A stretch of DNA of 64,000 nt. Source: Bathynomus jamesi. Taxonomy: Eukaryota > Arthropoda > Malacostraca > Isopoda > Cirolanidae. Position numbers and translations under genes: made by a program. The stretch spans positions 1,518,501 to 1,582,500 of the forward strand of contig JAJOZX010000089.1 of assembly GCA_023014485.1 (NCBI GenBank), in the 5' to 3' direction. The notes below the pieces were generated by a model. It had not been told where the DNA came from. It saw only the letters and a list, made by a program, of their open reading frames with translations, and did no database searches. Positions 35,417-46,611 of the stretch are shown here, piece by piece; positions within the stretch are counted from its first letter, which is position 1; every line of letters starts with the position of its first letter.

Positions 35417-35820
35417 GGTGTCCCATAAGTCCAGCATCATAGGAGAAATTCATATTTTTCTATTTCTACAAACCATAATTCATATTTTTCTCTTTCTACA
35501 AGCCATAATGTATGTGAGCAAGGAAGAACAAATCCAGATAATTCTACTCATGGGAAATCGGAGTCAGAGAGAGGCTGCTGCTGAATTTAACACACTGCAT
35601 CCAGACTGCAAGCCAATAAACACAGAGTTGTGTTAGCAGACTTGTTGCAAAGTTTAAGGAAACAGGATCCATAGAAGATAAACCACGCAGTGGACCTTCA
35701 AGGAGGTCCACTGACGATGATACAGCAACTGCTATCCTGGCTCATTTTAACAGAAGTCCCAATAAGTCTCTTCGGCGATTGTCCACCGAGACAGGAGTGT
35801 CGAAAAGTAGCATCCATCGC

Positions 35821-36386
35821 CAGGGCCGGATTTACTTGCTTGTGGGCCCTAGGCCAAACCTTATCAGTGCCCCCCCCCAAAAAAATATTATATATATATA
35901 TCGTAATATTGTAATGTAAAAAAAAAAAGAATTACAACATAATGTAACACATCAATAATTTTATTCAAATTAGTTTTATATCATGTACAACTTATTCTTA
36001 CACAAAGGAATAATGGAAAAAAATACAGTCAAATTGTTGCATAATAAATTTTGCAATAAGAATTACAACATAATGTAATACATTACACATTAATAATTTT
36101 TAATCAAATTAGTTCCATATCAAGTACATCAAAGTAAATCAAGTTCCATATCATGTACATCTTACACATAGGAATAATGGAAAAATACAATGAAACTGAA
36201 GCATAATAAATTTTGCAAGCACAACTATGTGAAGTTCAAAATGACTTTTTCCTGCTTTTTTTCTATGGCAAATTTGTCAATGATACTGTTTGTGTCAAGG
36301 GATTGTAGGAGGTCCCCAGTGGGCCCCCCGTTACTGGTGGGCCCTAGGCCAATGGCCTATGTTGCCTATTGGAAAATCTGGCCCTG
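35821..36386. mobile_element. hAT-type MITE with 8-bp target duplication
   Basis: It begins CAGGGCCGGATTTAC and ends GGAAAATCTGGCCCTG, with GTGGGCCCTAGGCCAA repeated inverted just inside. TCCATCGC flanks both ends (35813-35820, 36387-36394). The 8-bp duplication and CAGGG ends are typical of hAT. 566 bp, no transposase. Confidence 0.93.
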
Positions 36387-36420
36387 TCCATCGCATTCTT
36401 CAGGCCCACAAATGGCATCC

Positions 36421-39400
36421 GGGTCATTCCATGTCAAGTCAGCCACCTAAAACACTCACCCCTTTCAATTTTGCTCATACTTGGCACAATAGCAGATATA
36501 CATGCCAAACTTAAATTCCCAAATTATTAGAGCTGACTGACCTTTGGTTACTGAGATACAAGGTCACAAAGTTGTGACATTTTGACCTTTTTTGCGTTAA
36601 ATGACTATTTTCAAAACGGTGTAACTAAAAAACTATTAAAGCTAGAGCATTGATTTTGGTCTCATTTTAAAGCTCTTTAGTAGCCCCTTGTTTATTGTCT
36701 CTTGTTAAATATCTCTACTGTGAAAAATAAAAAAATCCCTTCAAAAGTTGACCTTTGACCTTGAATAAAAAAAAAATACCTTCTAAAAAATTCAATTTTT
36801 TTACATTAATACCTTGAGTCATGTACAACAAAATCCCAAGAAGCTGTAAGTGGCTGATAACTAGTTCAATGTATAAAAAATAATGAATTCAAGCAACATT
36901 TTGAAAAAAGTCATTTTATACAAAAATTGTCAAAAAGTCATGACTTTGTGACCTTGTATGTCAGTAACCATTTTTGTCTAAGGTCAGCTCAATCTCTTAC
37001 AAATACAACCCATATCTACATACTATCTGCAGCCTTCTACAAACAAGCAAATGCTTATTTTTAAATATTTGTTCTTTACCCACCTCACCTGTATGTTGTG
37101 CATGTATGTGATGGTTTTCAGTAGTTGACAAGATTCTTGTGGGCCACCCAATTTATTGTGATTTCTAGAAGAGAAAACAATTTTTAATGTATACCTAGAT
37201 AGCTACCTAATTAACAAATACAAGTAACATATTAAAATGTACATACAATATGTATAGGTATAGTGCTCATTGATTTCCATTTATCACAACTTAAAATGTA
37301 TGCAGTGTATATATAGTTACATGACCATTTTAATTTTGAATTCTTACCTTTCTGTGCTGTAGATCTGCCAAAGCTTTGGATGCCTTCAAAGTAACTTCTT
37401 TGCAAATCCTGTATGTTCGTCCATTAGTAGTAGATGCCTCAACTTGTGTTAGAATATCTGAATATGGTAAGATTAATTCATCTGGTCGACCAGGATACAC
37501 AAATGATGGGTTTGGGCCATGAGGATGAAGGAATGTGACTTTTACTTCTCTATTCTCTGGTATCTTTTCCAGCACATATGCCACCCACCAATGGCCATCA
37601 TATGCAGCAGTAACAAAACCATGTATTTTCTCCTCAGTCACAACTTCTTCCTTTTCAGTAACTTTCTCAATATTTGAATAATCTGATAATGAATAATGTT
37701 TAACCTTAAGAGAAGTCAATGAAACTGGCTGTAAATGGTGTAATTTCTGTGTACCAGCAATAGTCCTTGCAGTTGAGTGTCTTTCTTGGAGAAGTTGGCT
37801 TTCCTCTTCATGCTCTTTATTGGTTGAAAAATGACATTTTATATTTACAATATTTTCACTTGCAAATGTATATAACTGTTCTGCAGTAAGGATCTGTTCA
37901 TCATAAGGTCGTTGTAGACTAGCTTTTGCAGCTAATCTCTTAACTGTGCCTCCAACACCATCACAGGGTCCCTTTCCATGACTTGTTGCAAAAAAATTCC
38001 ATTCTGCCTCAATTCCAAAATCATCTCTGTGATGGCAAAGATTCAAAAAGTTTTTGCAGTTCTTATACTGTCCTGCACACCCATCTGAAAAGTAAATTAT
38101 TTTGTGGATGGAACCGATGGATGAGATATTATCTTTTAGGAATTTTATCAGATGCTTTTGAAACAAATGTACAGCAACTGTGTTATGGATGTTACACTCT
38201 GAAATAATAACAAAGCTAAGGTGAGCAATCTCATCTTCCTTTTTATAGTAAATAACAAATGGATGTAGAGTAGCCATCTCATTGTTCCAGTGAAAGCTCT
38301 GAACCTCATCTTGAAGAATAAAGGAATAATTTTCAGCAAAATCACACACAGCAAGGACCTCACCATCTTTCAAAGACATTTTTGTTTCACGGTAATAAGT
38401 TGCTTGCATCTTTGTCTTGAAGTCATGTATCTGGTATTCTTTCAGTTGGTTACAGAATTGGTCAATATATTCATCTGTATTCAGTTCTACTGATTCAAGA
38501 TTTGACCGATCTGTATTGGTCCACTTTTTAAAATTTATGATATCAATGAAGTTGTTTGTAAATATGTCCAGTAGTCTGTTTTTTAAATCTGATGGATCTC
38601 CACATTGTTCACATTGTCTGAGGCAGCATTTCTGTGAGGCAGGATTGCATTCCATAAAGGCAACACAATGACGTACATTCTTAATAGGTGTGTCATCATT
38701 TGCAGTTAGTTTTTCTAATTCAGCTCCTACAAACATAAGTTTGGCATTCTGATGAATTGTACAGACACATACTGAGTGAGTTCCTGTTGCTCCAGCAATA
38801 ACACACTGCTTTGGACGCAATTCTGCAAATTTACTGAATCCCACCTTAACCAAAGGATTTCTTTCTTTGAAAATATGATAGGCTTCTTTTAAATTGCAAA
38901 GTAAAAGATGCTTTTGCAAATGTATCCTTCCTCTTTCATTGTCAATGATACTACAATAGTCTTTCTTTCCTGGCATTGTTCTACTGATGTCTTCTGAAAG
39001 ATAAAATGCTTTAATAGCGTCAACAGTATCCTGTTTAATTCTTTTCCCACCCTTTGGATTTGGGTCTGAAAGGACACCTTTTTCTTCAACTATTTTTTTA
39101 GCAATAGATGCTGTATGCCTTGTTGTGTTAAATTCTGAAGCAATTTTCCTAATGCTCCAACTTTTGGGCAATACAGTGAGGATTTTTATTTTATCACTTC
39201 TTTTAGTATTTTCATTTTTGAATTTTTCCTTGAGTTGATTTATTATTTCTAAACAGTCTACATCTCCAGATGGCTCCTTAAATTGTGAGTCAGAAATCTC
39301 TTTTCCTGCAACTGTTTCCATTCTCTTCTTAACTGTCTCTGTCACCTTGCTTAGTTTTTTAGCTCCATATGACTTTTGCTCTACAAGCTTTCTCTTTTTT

Positions 39401-40624
39401 ATGGGTGATTCACCAATTGAAACAAAAGAAGCATTCAAAGTACACATCTCATGGTTTTGCTCTGAAGTTGATGCATCACTATTGTCAACATTTTCAATTT
39501 TCTCAAGATCTTCAGGTGGTTCACTACTACAAGAAGAATCATCATTTATGTCTGAATTCAAAGTGCCTATTCCTTTCTCAGGCAAGGACTCAAGATGTTC
39601 TCTACACTGCTTACAAAGTCTGTGATGTAGTGTTAAGTGCAGATCGGGAAACTTATTTACAAGTTCCTGTGGTACAATTCTCAAACTCTTCTTTCGACAC
39701 TGACCTTTGTGACGCAGCAAAGGATCAGCACACTTCTGTTTCAGTTTTAAATGTTCCATGTTTGTACTCTGAAATCACAAAAGCACAAAGAAAATCCTGA
39801 AAAGAAAACAATGAACAATTAATGAATTATTAAATAAATTTTTATACATGTATTTAGTAAAAATAAATTAACTTTAACTTGAAGTCAGGAGTCAACTCTG
39901 TAAAGTTGACAGTACTTATATACTAGTTGGGCCTTTGGATCAGCGCTACTCCAGTAGATTTGGGGCTGTCGAGGGGTTTAACCCTGGTTGTCTTTTAAAA
40001 GACTTCTTTTGGCACAGGTCACAAAAAGGTTTTTGAACTAATAATGTTAAGTTGAACTAAGTCTTCACTGACACTATATCAGAACAGAACTTTTAAATAA
40101 ATGAACTGACAAAAAAAATCTAAAATTGAAGAATGATGCCAACTTCATTTATTTTTTATACATTGAACTAGTTATCAGCCACTTACAGCTTCTTGGGATT
40201 TTGTTGTACATGACTCAAGGTATTAATGTAAAAAAATTGAATTTTTTAGGAGAAGGTATTTTTTTTTTATTCAAGGTCAAAGGTCAACTTTTGAAGGGAT
40301 TTTTTTATTTTTCACAGTAGAGATATTTAACAAGAGACAATAAACAAGGGGCTACTAAAGAGCTTTAAAATGAGACCAAAATCAATGCTCTAGCTTTAAT
40401 AGTTTTTTAGTTACACCATTTTGAAAATAGTCATTTAACACAAAAAAGGTCAAAATGTCACAACTTTGTGACCTTGTATCTCAGTAACCAAAGGTCAGTC
40501 AGCTCTAATAATTTGGGAATTTAAGTTTGGCATGTATATCTGCTATTGTGACAAGTATGAGCAAAATTGAAAGGGGTGAGTGCAAAAAGTGCCATTTTGT
40601 GGCTGAGTTGACATGGAATGACCC
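36421..40624 (-). mobile_element. Complete Sola-like DNA transposon, ATCC target duplication
   Basis: 4.2 kb. Long terminal inverted repeats of about 470 bp (36421 to about 36885 and about 40150-40624) start GGGTCATTCCATGTCAA and are very similar to each other, with one clear difference block just inside the tip. ATCC lies on both sides (36417-36420, 40625-40628). Removing one copy restores the mariner reading HKWHPYKL. The interior holds a single intact minus-strand transposase. Four-bp duplications are characteristic of the Sola superfamily. That assignment is inference. Confidence 0.88.
37330..39759 (-). CDS. Intact 809-residue transposase (Sola-like)
   Basis: One uninterrupted frame of 809 codons from MEHLKLKQKCADPLLRHKGQ. 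Seen in order: an N-terminal Cys/His region (C10, C21, C49-x2-C52); an acidic low-complexity linker; a helix-turn-helix-like segment at 190-222 (KIKILTVLPKSWSIRKIASE); a basic MPGKKD block at 262-267; a Cys cluster at 371-386; and a candidate RNase-H-fold core with D473 (AVCDFAENYSF), D559 (IIYFSDGCAGQYKN) and HGKGPCDGVGGTVKR around D600. A C-terminal domain (WWVAYVLEKI, then FLHPHGPNPSF) resembles a small beta-barrel. It would act on the flanking terminal repeats. Three other copies in this window are broken. This one has no visible lesion, so it may be competent. Function is inferred from the TIR/target-duplication context and the acidic motifs. Confidence 0.85.
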   Translation of the reverse strand: MEHLKLKQKCADPLLRHKGQCRKKSLRIVPQELVNKFPDLHLTLHHRLCKQCREHLESLPEKGIGTLNSDINDDSSCSSEPPEDLEKIENVDNSDASTSEQNHEMCTLNASFVSIGESPIKKRKLVEQKSYGAKKLSKVTETVKKRMETVAGKEISDSQFKEPSGDVDCLEIINQLKEKFKNENTKRSDKIKILTVLPKSWSIRKIASEFNTTRHTASIAKKIVEEKGVLSDPNPKGGKRIKQDTVDAIKAFYLSEDISRTMPGKKDYCSIIDNERGRIHLQKHLLLCNLKEAYHIFKERNPLVKVGFSKFAELRPKQCVIAGATGTHSVCVCTIHQNAKLMFVGAELEKLTANDDTPIKNVRHCVAFMECNPASQKCCLRQCEQCGDPSDLKNRLLDIFTNNFIDIINFKKWTNTDRSNLESVELNTDEYIDQFCNQLKEYQIHDFKTKMQATYYRETKMSLKDGEVLAVCDFAENYSFILQDEVQSFHWNNEMATLHPFVIYYKKEDEIAHLSFVIISECNIHNTVAVHLFQKHLIKFLKDNISSIGSIHKIIYFSDGCAGQYKNCKNFLNLCHHRDDFGIEAEWNFFATSHGKGPCDGVGGTVKRLAAKASLQRPYDEQILTAEQLYTFASENIVNIKCHFSTNKEHEEESQLLQERHSTARTIAGTQKLHHLQPVSLTSLKVKHYSLSDYSNIEKVTEKEEVVTEEKIHGFVTAAYDGHWWVAYVLEKIPENREVKVTFLHPHGPNPSFVYPGRPDELILPYSDILTQVEASTTNGRTYRICKEVTLKASKALADLQHRKVRIQN

Positions 40625-40804
40625 ATCCATATAAACTCAGATCCTACAGAAATTAAGCGATGATCCCGACTGGGGGATGGAATTTTGTGAATGGGCTATG
40701 GAACAATAAAACAATGGTGGACATATTGAGCACGTTCTGTAAATAAAAGCTTTTTTTTTGCCTTTTTTTTTTTTCCTATGATGCCAGACTTATGGGACAC
40801 CCTG

Positions 40805-40822
40805 TATATATATATACACACA

Positions 40823-40870
<48 letters not shown>
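40805..40870. repeat. (TA)n tract
   Basis: A TA run with a short CA insert, between the mariner terminus and the third inverted-dimer locus. Confidence 0.95.
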
Positions 40871-40872
<2 letters not shown>

Positions 40873-40873
40873 G

Positions 40874-41500
40874 AATGAACTCAGAATGGTCCCCTGAGTT
40901 TTTTATGATACACACAGGCAGTGCATGGAACAAGGAACTCTTCTGGGATAATTAAATCCACTATAGTCCGAATAAGTAATGGTAAATGACAAATACCATA
41001 GTTTTTCTTTTTCATGATACTAGCCCGAAGTGGGCAACAGGTCACTCGCAAAGAGGTCCCATAAATATAGCTTCCCCTCACCAACTATCTGCCAAGTTAT
41101 GTGCCTTGAAAAGTGGACACTCAATTCTGCCAGTTGAGGTTTAAGTTTTGGTTTTTGGCTAAAAATATAATAGTTACCCCCTTTTTCTTTGATGTACTCA
41201 ATCTGACATGAAGGCAGCAGCAGCGAGTCTTTTGCTTATATTGAGGTTCTAAATGTAGCAGGGCTAGGCTGCTTTAAACCCTAGATCCATGTCCCAAAGC
41301 TGGATCCTGTCTGCTTTGCAGATAGCTGGTGAGGGAAGCTATATTTATGGGACCTCTTTGCGAGTGACCCGTTGCCCACGTCAGGCTAGCATCATGAAAA
41401 AGAAAAACTATGGTATTTGTCATTTACCATTACTTATTCGGACTATAGTGGATTTAATTATCCCAGTGTGTTCCTTGTTCCATGCACTCTCTGTGTGTAT
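40874..41500. repeat. Inverted-dimer repeat, locus 3
   Basis: The outer arms, about 40880-41100 (plus) and 41300-41500 (minus), are inverted copies of the 455-bp family. The middle is read in minus orientation. It lies between (TA)n tracts, and both arms preserve the small frame reading LPLLIRTIVDLI. It is diverged from locus 2 by many substitutions, so it is an independent older insertion. Confidence 0.88.
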
Positions 41501-41531
41501 CATATATATATATACTATATATATATATATG
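41501..41531. repeat. (TA)n tract
   Basis: A TA run between the inverted dimer and a solo LINE tail. Confidence 0.9.
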
Positions 41532-41601
41532 AGGAGGGGCGACAAGCTTGACCTTCGCGAAATGAGAAATCATCACGTGGAACCTTTGTAAGGTTGTAAG
41601 G

Positions 41602-41605
<4 letters not shown>
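41532..41605 (+). mobile_element. Solo 3' tail of the LINE family of 55049-57175
   Basis: It contains GACAAGCTTGACCTTCGC, AAATGAGAAAT and GTAAGGTTGTAAGG and runs into (TA)n. It matches the LINE 3' end at 57104-57175 nearly base for base. TA lies on both sides, so it is an extreme 5' truncation landed in a TA tract. Confidence 0.8.
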
Positions 41606-41634
<29 letters not shown>

Positions 41635-41798
41635 ATATAAATACTTTAATAATTTGTAAAAAAAACTTGGAGCACAGCAGAGTGTTGCCACTTTCAGGTT
41701 CCAACTTGTAGGCTGGCGCACCTAACAATCTAACCTGGAAAATTCTAACTACCATTTTGGTAAAATTTACAAGACACCCACATTGCCATGAAACATGT

Positions 41799-42556
41799 TA
41801 CAGTAATGAAACATATATCAATCAATAGAGCAGAAAAAATGGTGCAAGCAGCTATGTATCATTTTGAAAATATTAAAAAGTAAAGTTATAATACTTTGAA
41901 GCAATGTCATTTTTAGCGACATTTAGCGACAGTTTGAGACAAATCTAGCGACATCTGCCAATATTTTTAGCAATTATTGGTATATCTAGTGACATTTGGC
42001 AACCCCTTAGTTGCCACACCATTCAATTACTCCATTAGGTCAGATCTGGTCAGTTTGTGTTTTGTTGTTGAGGCGTAAAGATGGATTGTTGTGACATGTC
42101 AGTTACTGTGTTTTTTGATAAGTTTCACTCTAAGGATAAGGAACTATTTAAATTTTGTGTTGAACATAAGTTACTATTGAGCGAATGCTACAGTAACAAA
42201 ACATATGTCAATCGATAGAGCAGAAAAAATGGTGCAAGCAGCTATGTATCATTTTGAAAATATTAAAAAGTAAAGTTATAATACTTTGAAGCAATGTCAG
42301 TTTTAGCAACAGTTTGAGATATATCTAGCAAGATCTGCCAATATTTTTAGCAATTATTTGTATATCTAGTGACATTTGGCAACCCCTTAGTTGCCACACC
42401 ATTCAATTACTCCATTAGGTCAGATCTGGTCAGTTTGTTTTGTTGTTGAGGCGTAAAGATGGATTGTGACATGTCACTTACTGTGTTTTTTGATAAGTTT
42501 CACTCTAAGGATAAGGAGCTATTTAAATTTTGTGTTGAACATAAGTTACTATTGGG
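41799..42556 (+). repeat. Tandem duplication of about 388 bp
   Basis: The segment from GTTACAGTAATGAAACATAT is repeated from 42187 (GCTACAGTAACAAAACATAT) with about 90% identity. Each unit holds a short frame with MSVTVFFDKFHSKDKELFKF or its variant, which resembles the leader before the zinc ribbon of Merlin (ISXO2-like) transposases. That resemblance is weak. The start of the unit also occurs at 51296-51421 and 53220-53338. Confidence 0.72.
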
Positions 42557-43025
42557 TAAATCAAGGTTAGACAGACAGATAAACAACCAGTCATGTCTTC
42601 AATTTGCATAAAACTTGGTCTGGGAGCATTTTTTAGTGAAAAAAAAAACAAATTCCCAAATCTTTTTGAAAATTGGTCAAATAGATCAAAATTTAGGGTC
42701 AAGTCAAATTTTGGCCAAATCATGACCTAAGAATTTTTTAAATCCCTATATCTCGGCTTCTAATTGTCGTAGCTTAATAAACTTTATATGGATACAAGCG
42801 GAATGAGCTCGTTTCCAAAAATGGTACTTTCACGTGGATAATTTAATAAAAAAACACTTAATTTTGAAAAAACAAAAACAAATCAGGATTTGACATTGAA
42901 GGGATCAATTTTTTTTTTAAATTTTATTGAAGAAAAAATGTTGCCTGAGCAAAGATCTACCATAATCAGCAATAAAAAGTTAGCTTATAGGCCATTATAT
43001 AGCTTAAAACTTAATTTGGTATTAT

Positions 43026-43693
43026 TATAGTATTACACCCGTCTAACATCCAGCAATTATTATATATTCATTAGGTAGATTTTTTAATTCTAAGACACTT
43101 TTCTTCTATAGCATTTCCGTCGCAAATGCTTCGTTTTCGAGATTTAAACTTTTTTTAGTGTGTATCTAGTGTGTGTTTGTACGTTCATTTGTGTGTTCGT
43201 GTGTGTTGACGTCACATGTCTGCCCAATCAGAGCACTCCATCCATTTCGAATTTGAATTAGTTTGCTACTGGAATGGTTTCGTGTGACATGTGTTCGTTC
43301 AATTATTACCGCTGTATTGTCGCTTTCTATGAAAATTTAGAAAAAAGTGTTGTTTCTGTGTGGTCATGGTGTTCTACTGACAGTAGTGAAGTGTCCACAT
43401 TGTAAAACGGAGTGTACATATCATCAAGACCAGAAACTGTGACGTTGTAGAAAAAGTTACGTTGTGCTTAAAACGAAGAAAAGACGGTACTGTGATTATT
43501 CTGTCTTAGATTTTAAAGGTAATTCCTATTTTTCTTTTAGGATAGGTTAGGTTTAGTTAAGTTAGGATAGGTTAGGTCAATTTTGAAGGTGAAATTTGTT
43601 TTTCCTATGGTTTTTGATGTGTTTTGAATGAATCTGACCTTCAAAAACGTCGGAAATGACTCGTTTTCTATGATTTCCCTCACATTGCCAGCT

Positions 43694-43755
<62 letters not shown>

Positions 43756-43869
43756 CTCAAAAACAAGTCATTTCCGATGGTTTTGAAGGTCAGATTCGTT
43801 CAAAACACATCAAAAACCATAGAAAAAACATAAATTTCACCTCCAAAGGGAGACGGGTGTAATACTATA
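43026..43869. mobile_element. MITE with 19-bp ends, internal palindrome and poly-G
   Basis: The ends TATAGTATTACACCCGTCT (43026-43044) and the exact inverse (43851-43869) enclose 844 bp. Inside, 43577-43650 and 43765-43850 are also inverted copies, with the poly-G run between them. The left half carries promoter-like motifs (TGACGTCA at 43207, CCAAT at 43224) and a zinc-ribbon-like reading near 43395. TA at both tips suggests TA target duplication. Confidence 0.82.
43694..43754. repeat. Poly-G run of 61 bases
   Basis: 61 consecutive G on the plus strand at the apex of the MITE internal palindrome. The length may be uncertain, because such runs are hard to sequence. Confidence 0.9.
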
Positions 43870-45891
43870 AATTTACCCTTAATTTTATTAATGCTGGCTT
43901 TCTTCATTTTTTAGTTTTCTATTTTCAGATTTTAATAACTATATATTTAAAGATACAGGTATACCTAAATAACTTAAAACAAATGCCAAAAAATAAGAAA
44001 TTATATTGTGATCCTTTAAAAAAAAAAAAGAATTTTCAATATTATTAAAAAAGTTACAGAATTTATGGCTTCTGTAAGTTATGGAGTTCTTCAAAAGGAT
44101 CAGCTATTGCGTAGCAATTGCTACATCTTAAGAAGAAGTCAACCTGGAATACTGGAATCTGTAGGGCCTACCAGCACCAGCAGAAGAGGCTGTACCGCTA
44201 CAAGAACTGTGTCCTTTATCAGCAAATGAAGAATCCTTTGAGTGCAGTAGTAGCTCGTCTACAAATATTTCTTCAGCTCCACCTGTTGAGTAAAGTTTTG
44301 GGAAGATCCACAACATAATAAGGATATAGTTAGCGATAAAATATTACCATATTTAGATGAGAGTTCAGTAAAAACAGGTAAATATCTTTAAATAACCATA
44401 TATTTATTTTTTATATAATTAATGAAATCTTTCAATAAACATATGGGTAATTGCAGGGCAAATAGACAAATGAAAGTGCCAAATGTACACTCCACCATCT
44501 CCAAAAATTCATGAAACTTGGTGTGAGGGTTGGTTTTGGTCCAAATTACAAAATCTGAATTTTTTTGAAAATTGGTCAAGTTGGTCAAATTTTATGGCTT
44601 GACCAAATTTTGGCCAAATGAAAAAACCAACAATTTTCAAACGTAAATATCTCAGCTGCTAATTGTGGTAGCGTAATAAGTCTTAAATGATAAACTATGT
44701 AAAATTAACTGTAGTTTCTAAATATGTATCATTTTTTTAGGGTAACAAAAATAAAATTGATTTTTTGGAAAAATGTCAATTTTTTTTTTTTTTTTTTTGC
44801 GATTTGGCAGCGAAGATATCATTTTTCGAAAAAAAGACCAAAAATAAAAAATGTTTATTTGATGTATGTACACCATAATAAGTAATAAAAAGTCAGCTTA
44901 TAGTTTATTATAAGGCTCAAAACTGAGTTTGAAATTAAGTAATAAAATCTTTTTTCAGACGACGAAGATTTATTACAGACTTGTTAGTCCAAAAAAAGAC
45001 AATTTTCAATTTATATAAAAAATACATGTAGATAAATCAAAGGAGAAAAAATCTTTTAAAATATATGTACAATGTACATACATAACCTCTCTTATATTTA
45101 GGGACAGAATATATTGACAATAATAATGCTTAATTTATAAAGCGTTTTATCAGAGTATAAAATACTCTTCCTAATACTACACATACACAAGTCTTTGAGA
45201 ATGAATTAAGAGACAGTATTCTCATCCAGTGAATCCAAATTTTAGACACTAATAATATAATAATGAAGAAAAAAGAATTTGAAGAGATTTTTATAACTAT
45301 TAAGTAGATACACAAATCTTAGATAAAAATTTTAGAAATATTATATAGACAATCTTAAATAGTATACATTCGATAGAATTTATTTTATCTTCTTTGAAAA
45401 GTTATTTAATTCTTGAAGCGGAAAAATGTATTGTATTCTTGTTCCTCCTCGTAAACGTGCTTCAATACTCCCAAATATATTTTCTGTTGGAACGTGACAA
45501 TCATCATCTTGTGCAGGAAAAATGTATGAGGGTCATACACCCGAAGGATGGAGAAATTTTATCAGAAAATCATCATATTCACAGTTGAGAGACAGTATTA
45601 TGTTCTTGAACCGAAGCAGAAACTCTAATGAGCTCTTATTTCGACTGACTGTGCACTCTGAGAGAGTGGATAAACCTTCAACGAATTCTTGGAAATTGTG
45701 ACGAAGCGATGTAATTGTTGAGTACCTTTGATAGAAGTAATAGGTTCACTCAGACATTTTTGCAAAGAAAGCTCTATATCTACAACTTCGTAGAAGCCTT
45801 TATCTGTTTTTGTCCCGGCTTCAATCCAGCTGTAAAACAAATTCATAAATTTAGGTTGCGGGAAATAATCAAATATCAAATATTTTGTATA

Positions 45892-46611
45892 CAGGAATAC
45901 CTCGGATAAGACGGTTAATTCGTTCCACCGACATGCCACACTGTTTGAAACCGCCCTGTTCGAGGCATGTTTTAATGGGAAATACTGTAGGTCATTCCAA
46001 GACATTTTAAATTACGTTTTTTGTATGATTATTTTCAATAATTATAATGATTTAACATGTTTAAATGTGAAATAAAACAATAAGAATGCAAGATCACCAG
46101 TTGAAAATTCTTTTGTAGGAACGTCTTCTGTTTCTGCTTCTTCATAAACTCGGTTGTTGTTCTAGATTGATTAGAGTTTCATTGTCTAGATCTTTTGAAT
46201 GCGATTCAATGCACTTGATAACATTTGGTGCATCAACATTTTCGAAACCAAGATCCTTCCCAATGCTAACAATGTCAGTTGCAACTCCTGCAATGTGATT
46301 TTCGAAACCACGAAAATCAGTTGCACAATGTGGTAGAATATTTTTCCACACTGCTCGCATATTACTCGCAGTGACTTCAAGCCATGCTTGATTGATGTTT
46401 TCTATAACATTTCTGATGTTATAATTTTTCCAAAAACTTGTAGTATAGACCACGCGCGGGTTGTTTGAAACTTAATATATCGTCGCACTGACATTCCTTT
46501 TATAAATATCTTAAATATTACATTAAATAATTAATTTTATATTATACCGTAATCATCCGTCCTATTGCGAAATCTGTCCTGATTGAAACTGTCTTATCCG
46601 AGGTATTCCTG
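45892..46611 (-). mobile_element. Tigger/pogo-like element, internally deleted
   Basis: The ends CAGGAATACCTCGGATAAGA (45892) and the inverse ending at 46611 are flanked by TA (45890-45891, 46612-46613). The interior holds only the end of a Tigger transposase. Confidence 0.9.
46142..46453 (-). pseudogene. Tigger/jerky-like transposase, C-terminal part
   Basis: The minus-strand frame reads FWKNYNIRNVIENINQAWLE, TASNMRAVWKNILPHC, LGFENVDAPNVIKCIESHSK and LDNETLINLEQQ. This matches the region after the catalytic core in Tigger and the related jerky and CENP-B domesticated proteins: an I---I--AW-EV pattern, W--L-P, then an LESH-EEL-NE-L--LE-like block. The DNA-binding and catalytic domains are absent because the element is internally deleted. 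The frame is open for 103 codons but has no independent function visible. Confidence 0.85.

Larger units (their letters stand above)
35414..40804 (+). mobile_element. mariner interrupted by a hAT MITE and a Sola-like transposon
   Basis: The left terminus CAGGGTGTCCCATAAGTCC at 35414 is matched by its inverse ending at 40804, both next to (TA)n. Own sequence: 35414-35820, 36395-36420 and 40629-40804. The transposase relic starts MYVSKEEQIQIILLMGNRSQ at 35507 and continues to KSSIHR, ILQAHKWHPYKL, then an out-of-frame tail. The catalytic core is deleted between the FCEWAMEQ region and the end, so this was already a shortened mariner before it was interrupted. Confidence 0.87.

Noticed and set aside
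36421..40624. Domesticated host gene
   Set aside because: Flanking 470-bp TIRs and an exact 4-bp target duplication inside a mariner make it a mobile element.
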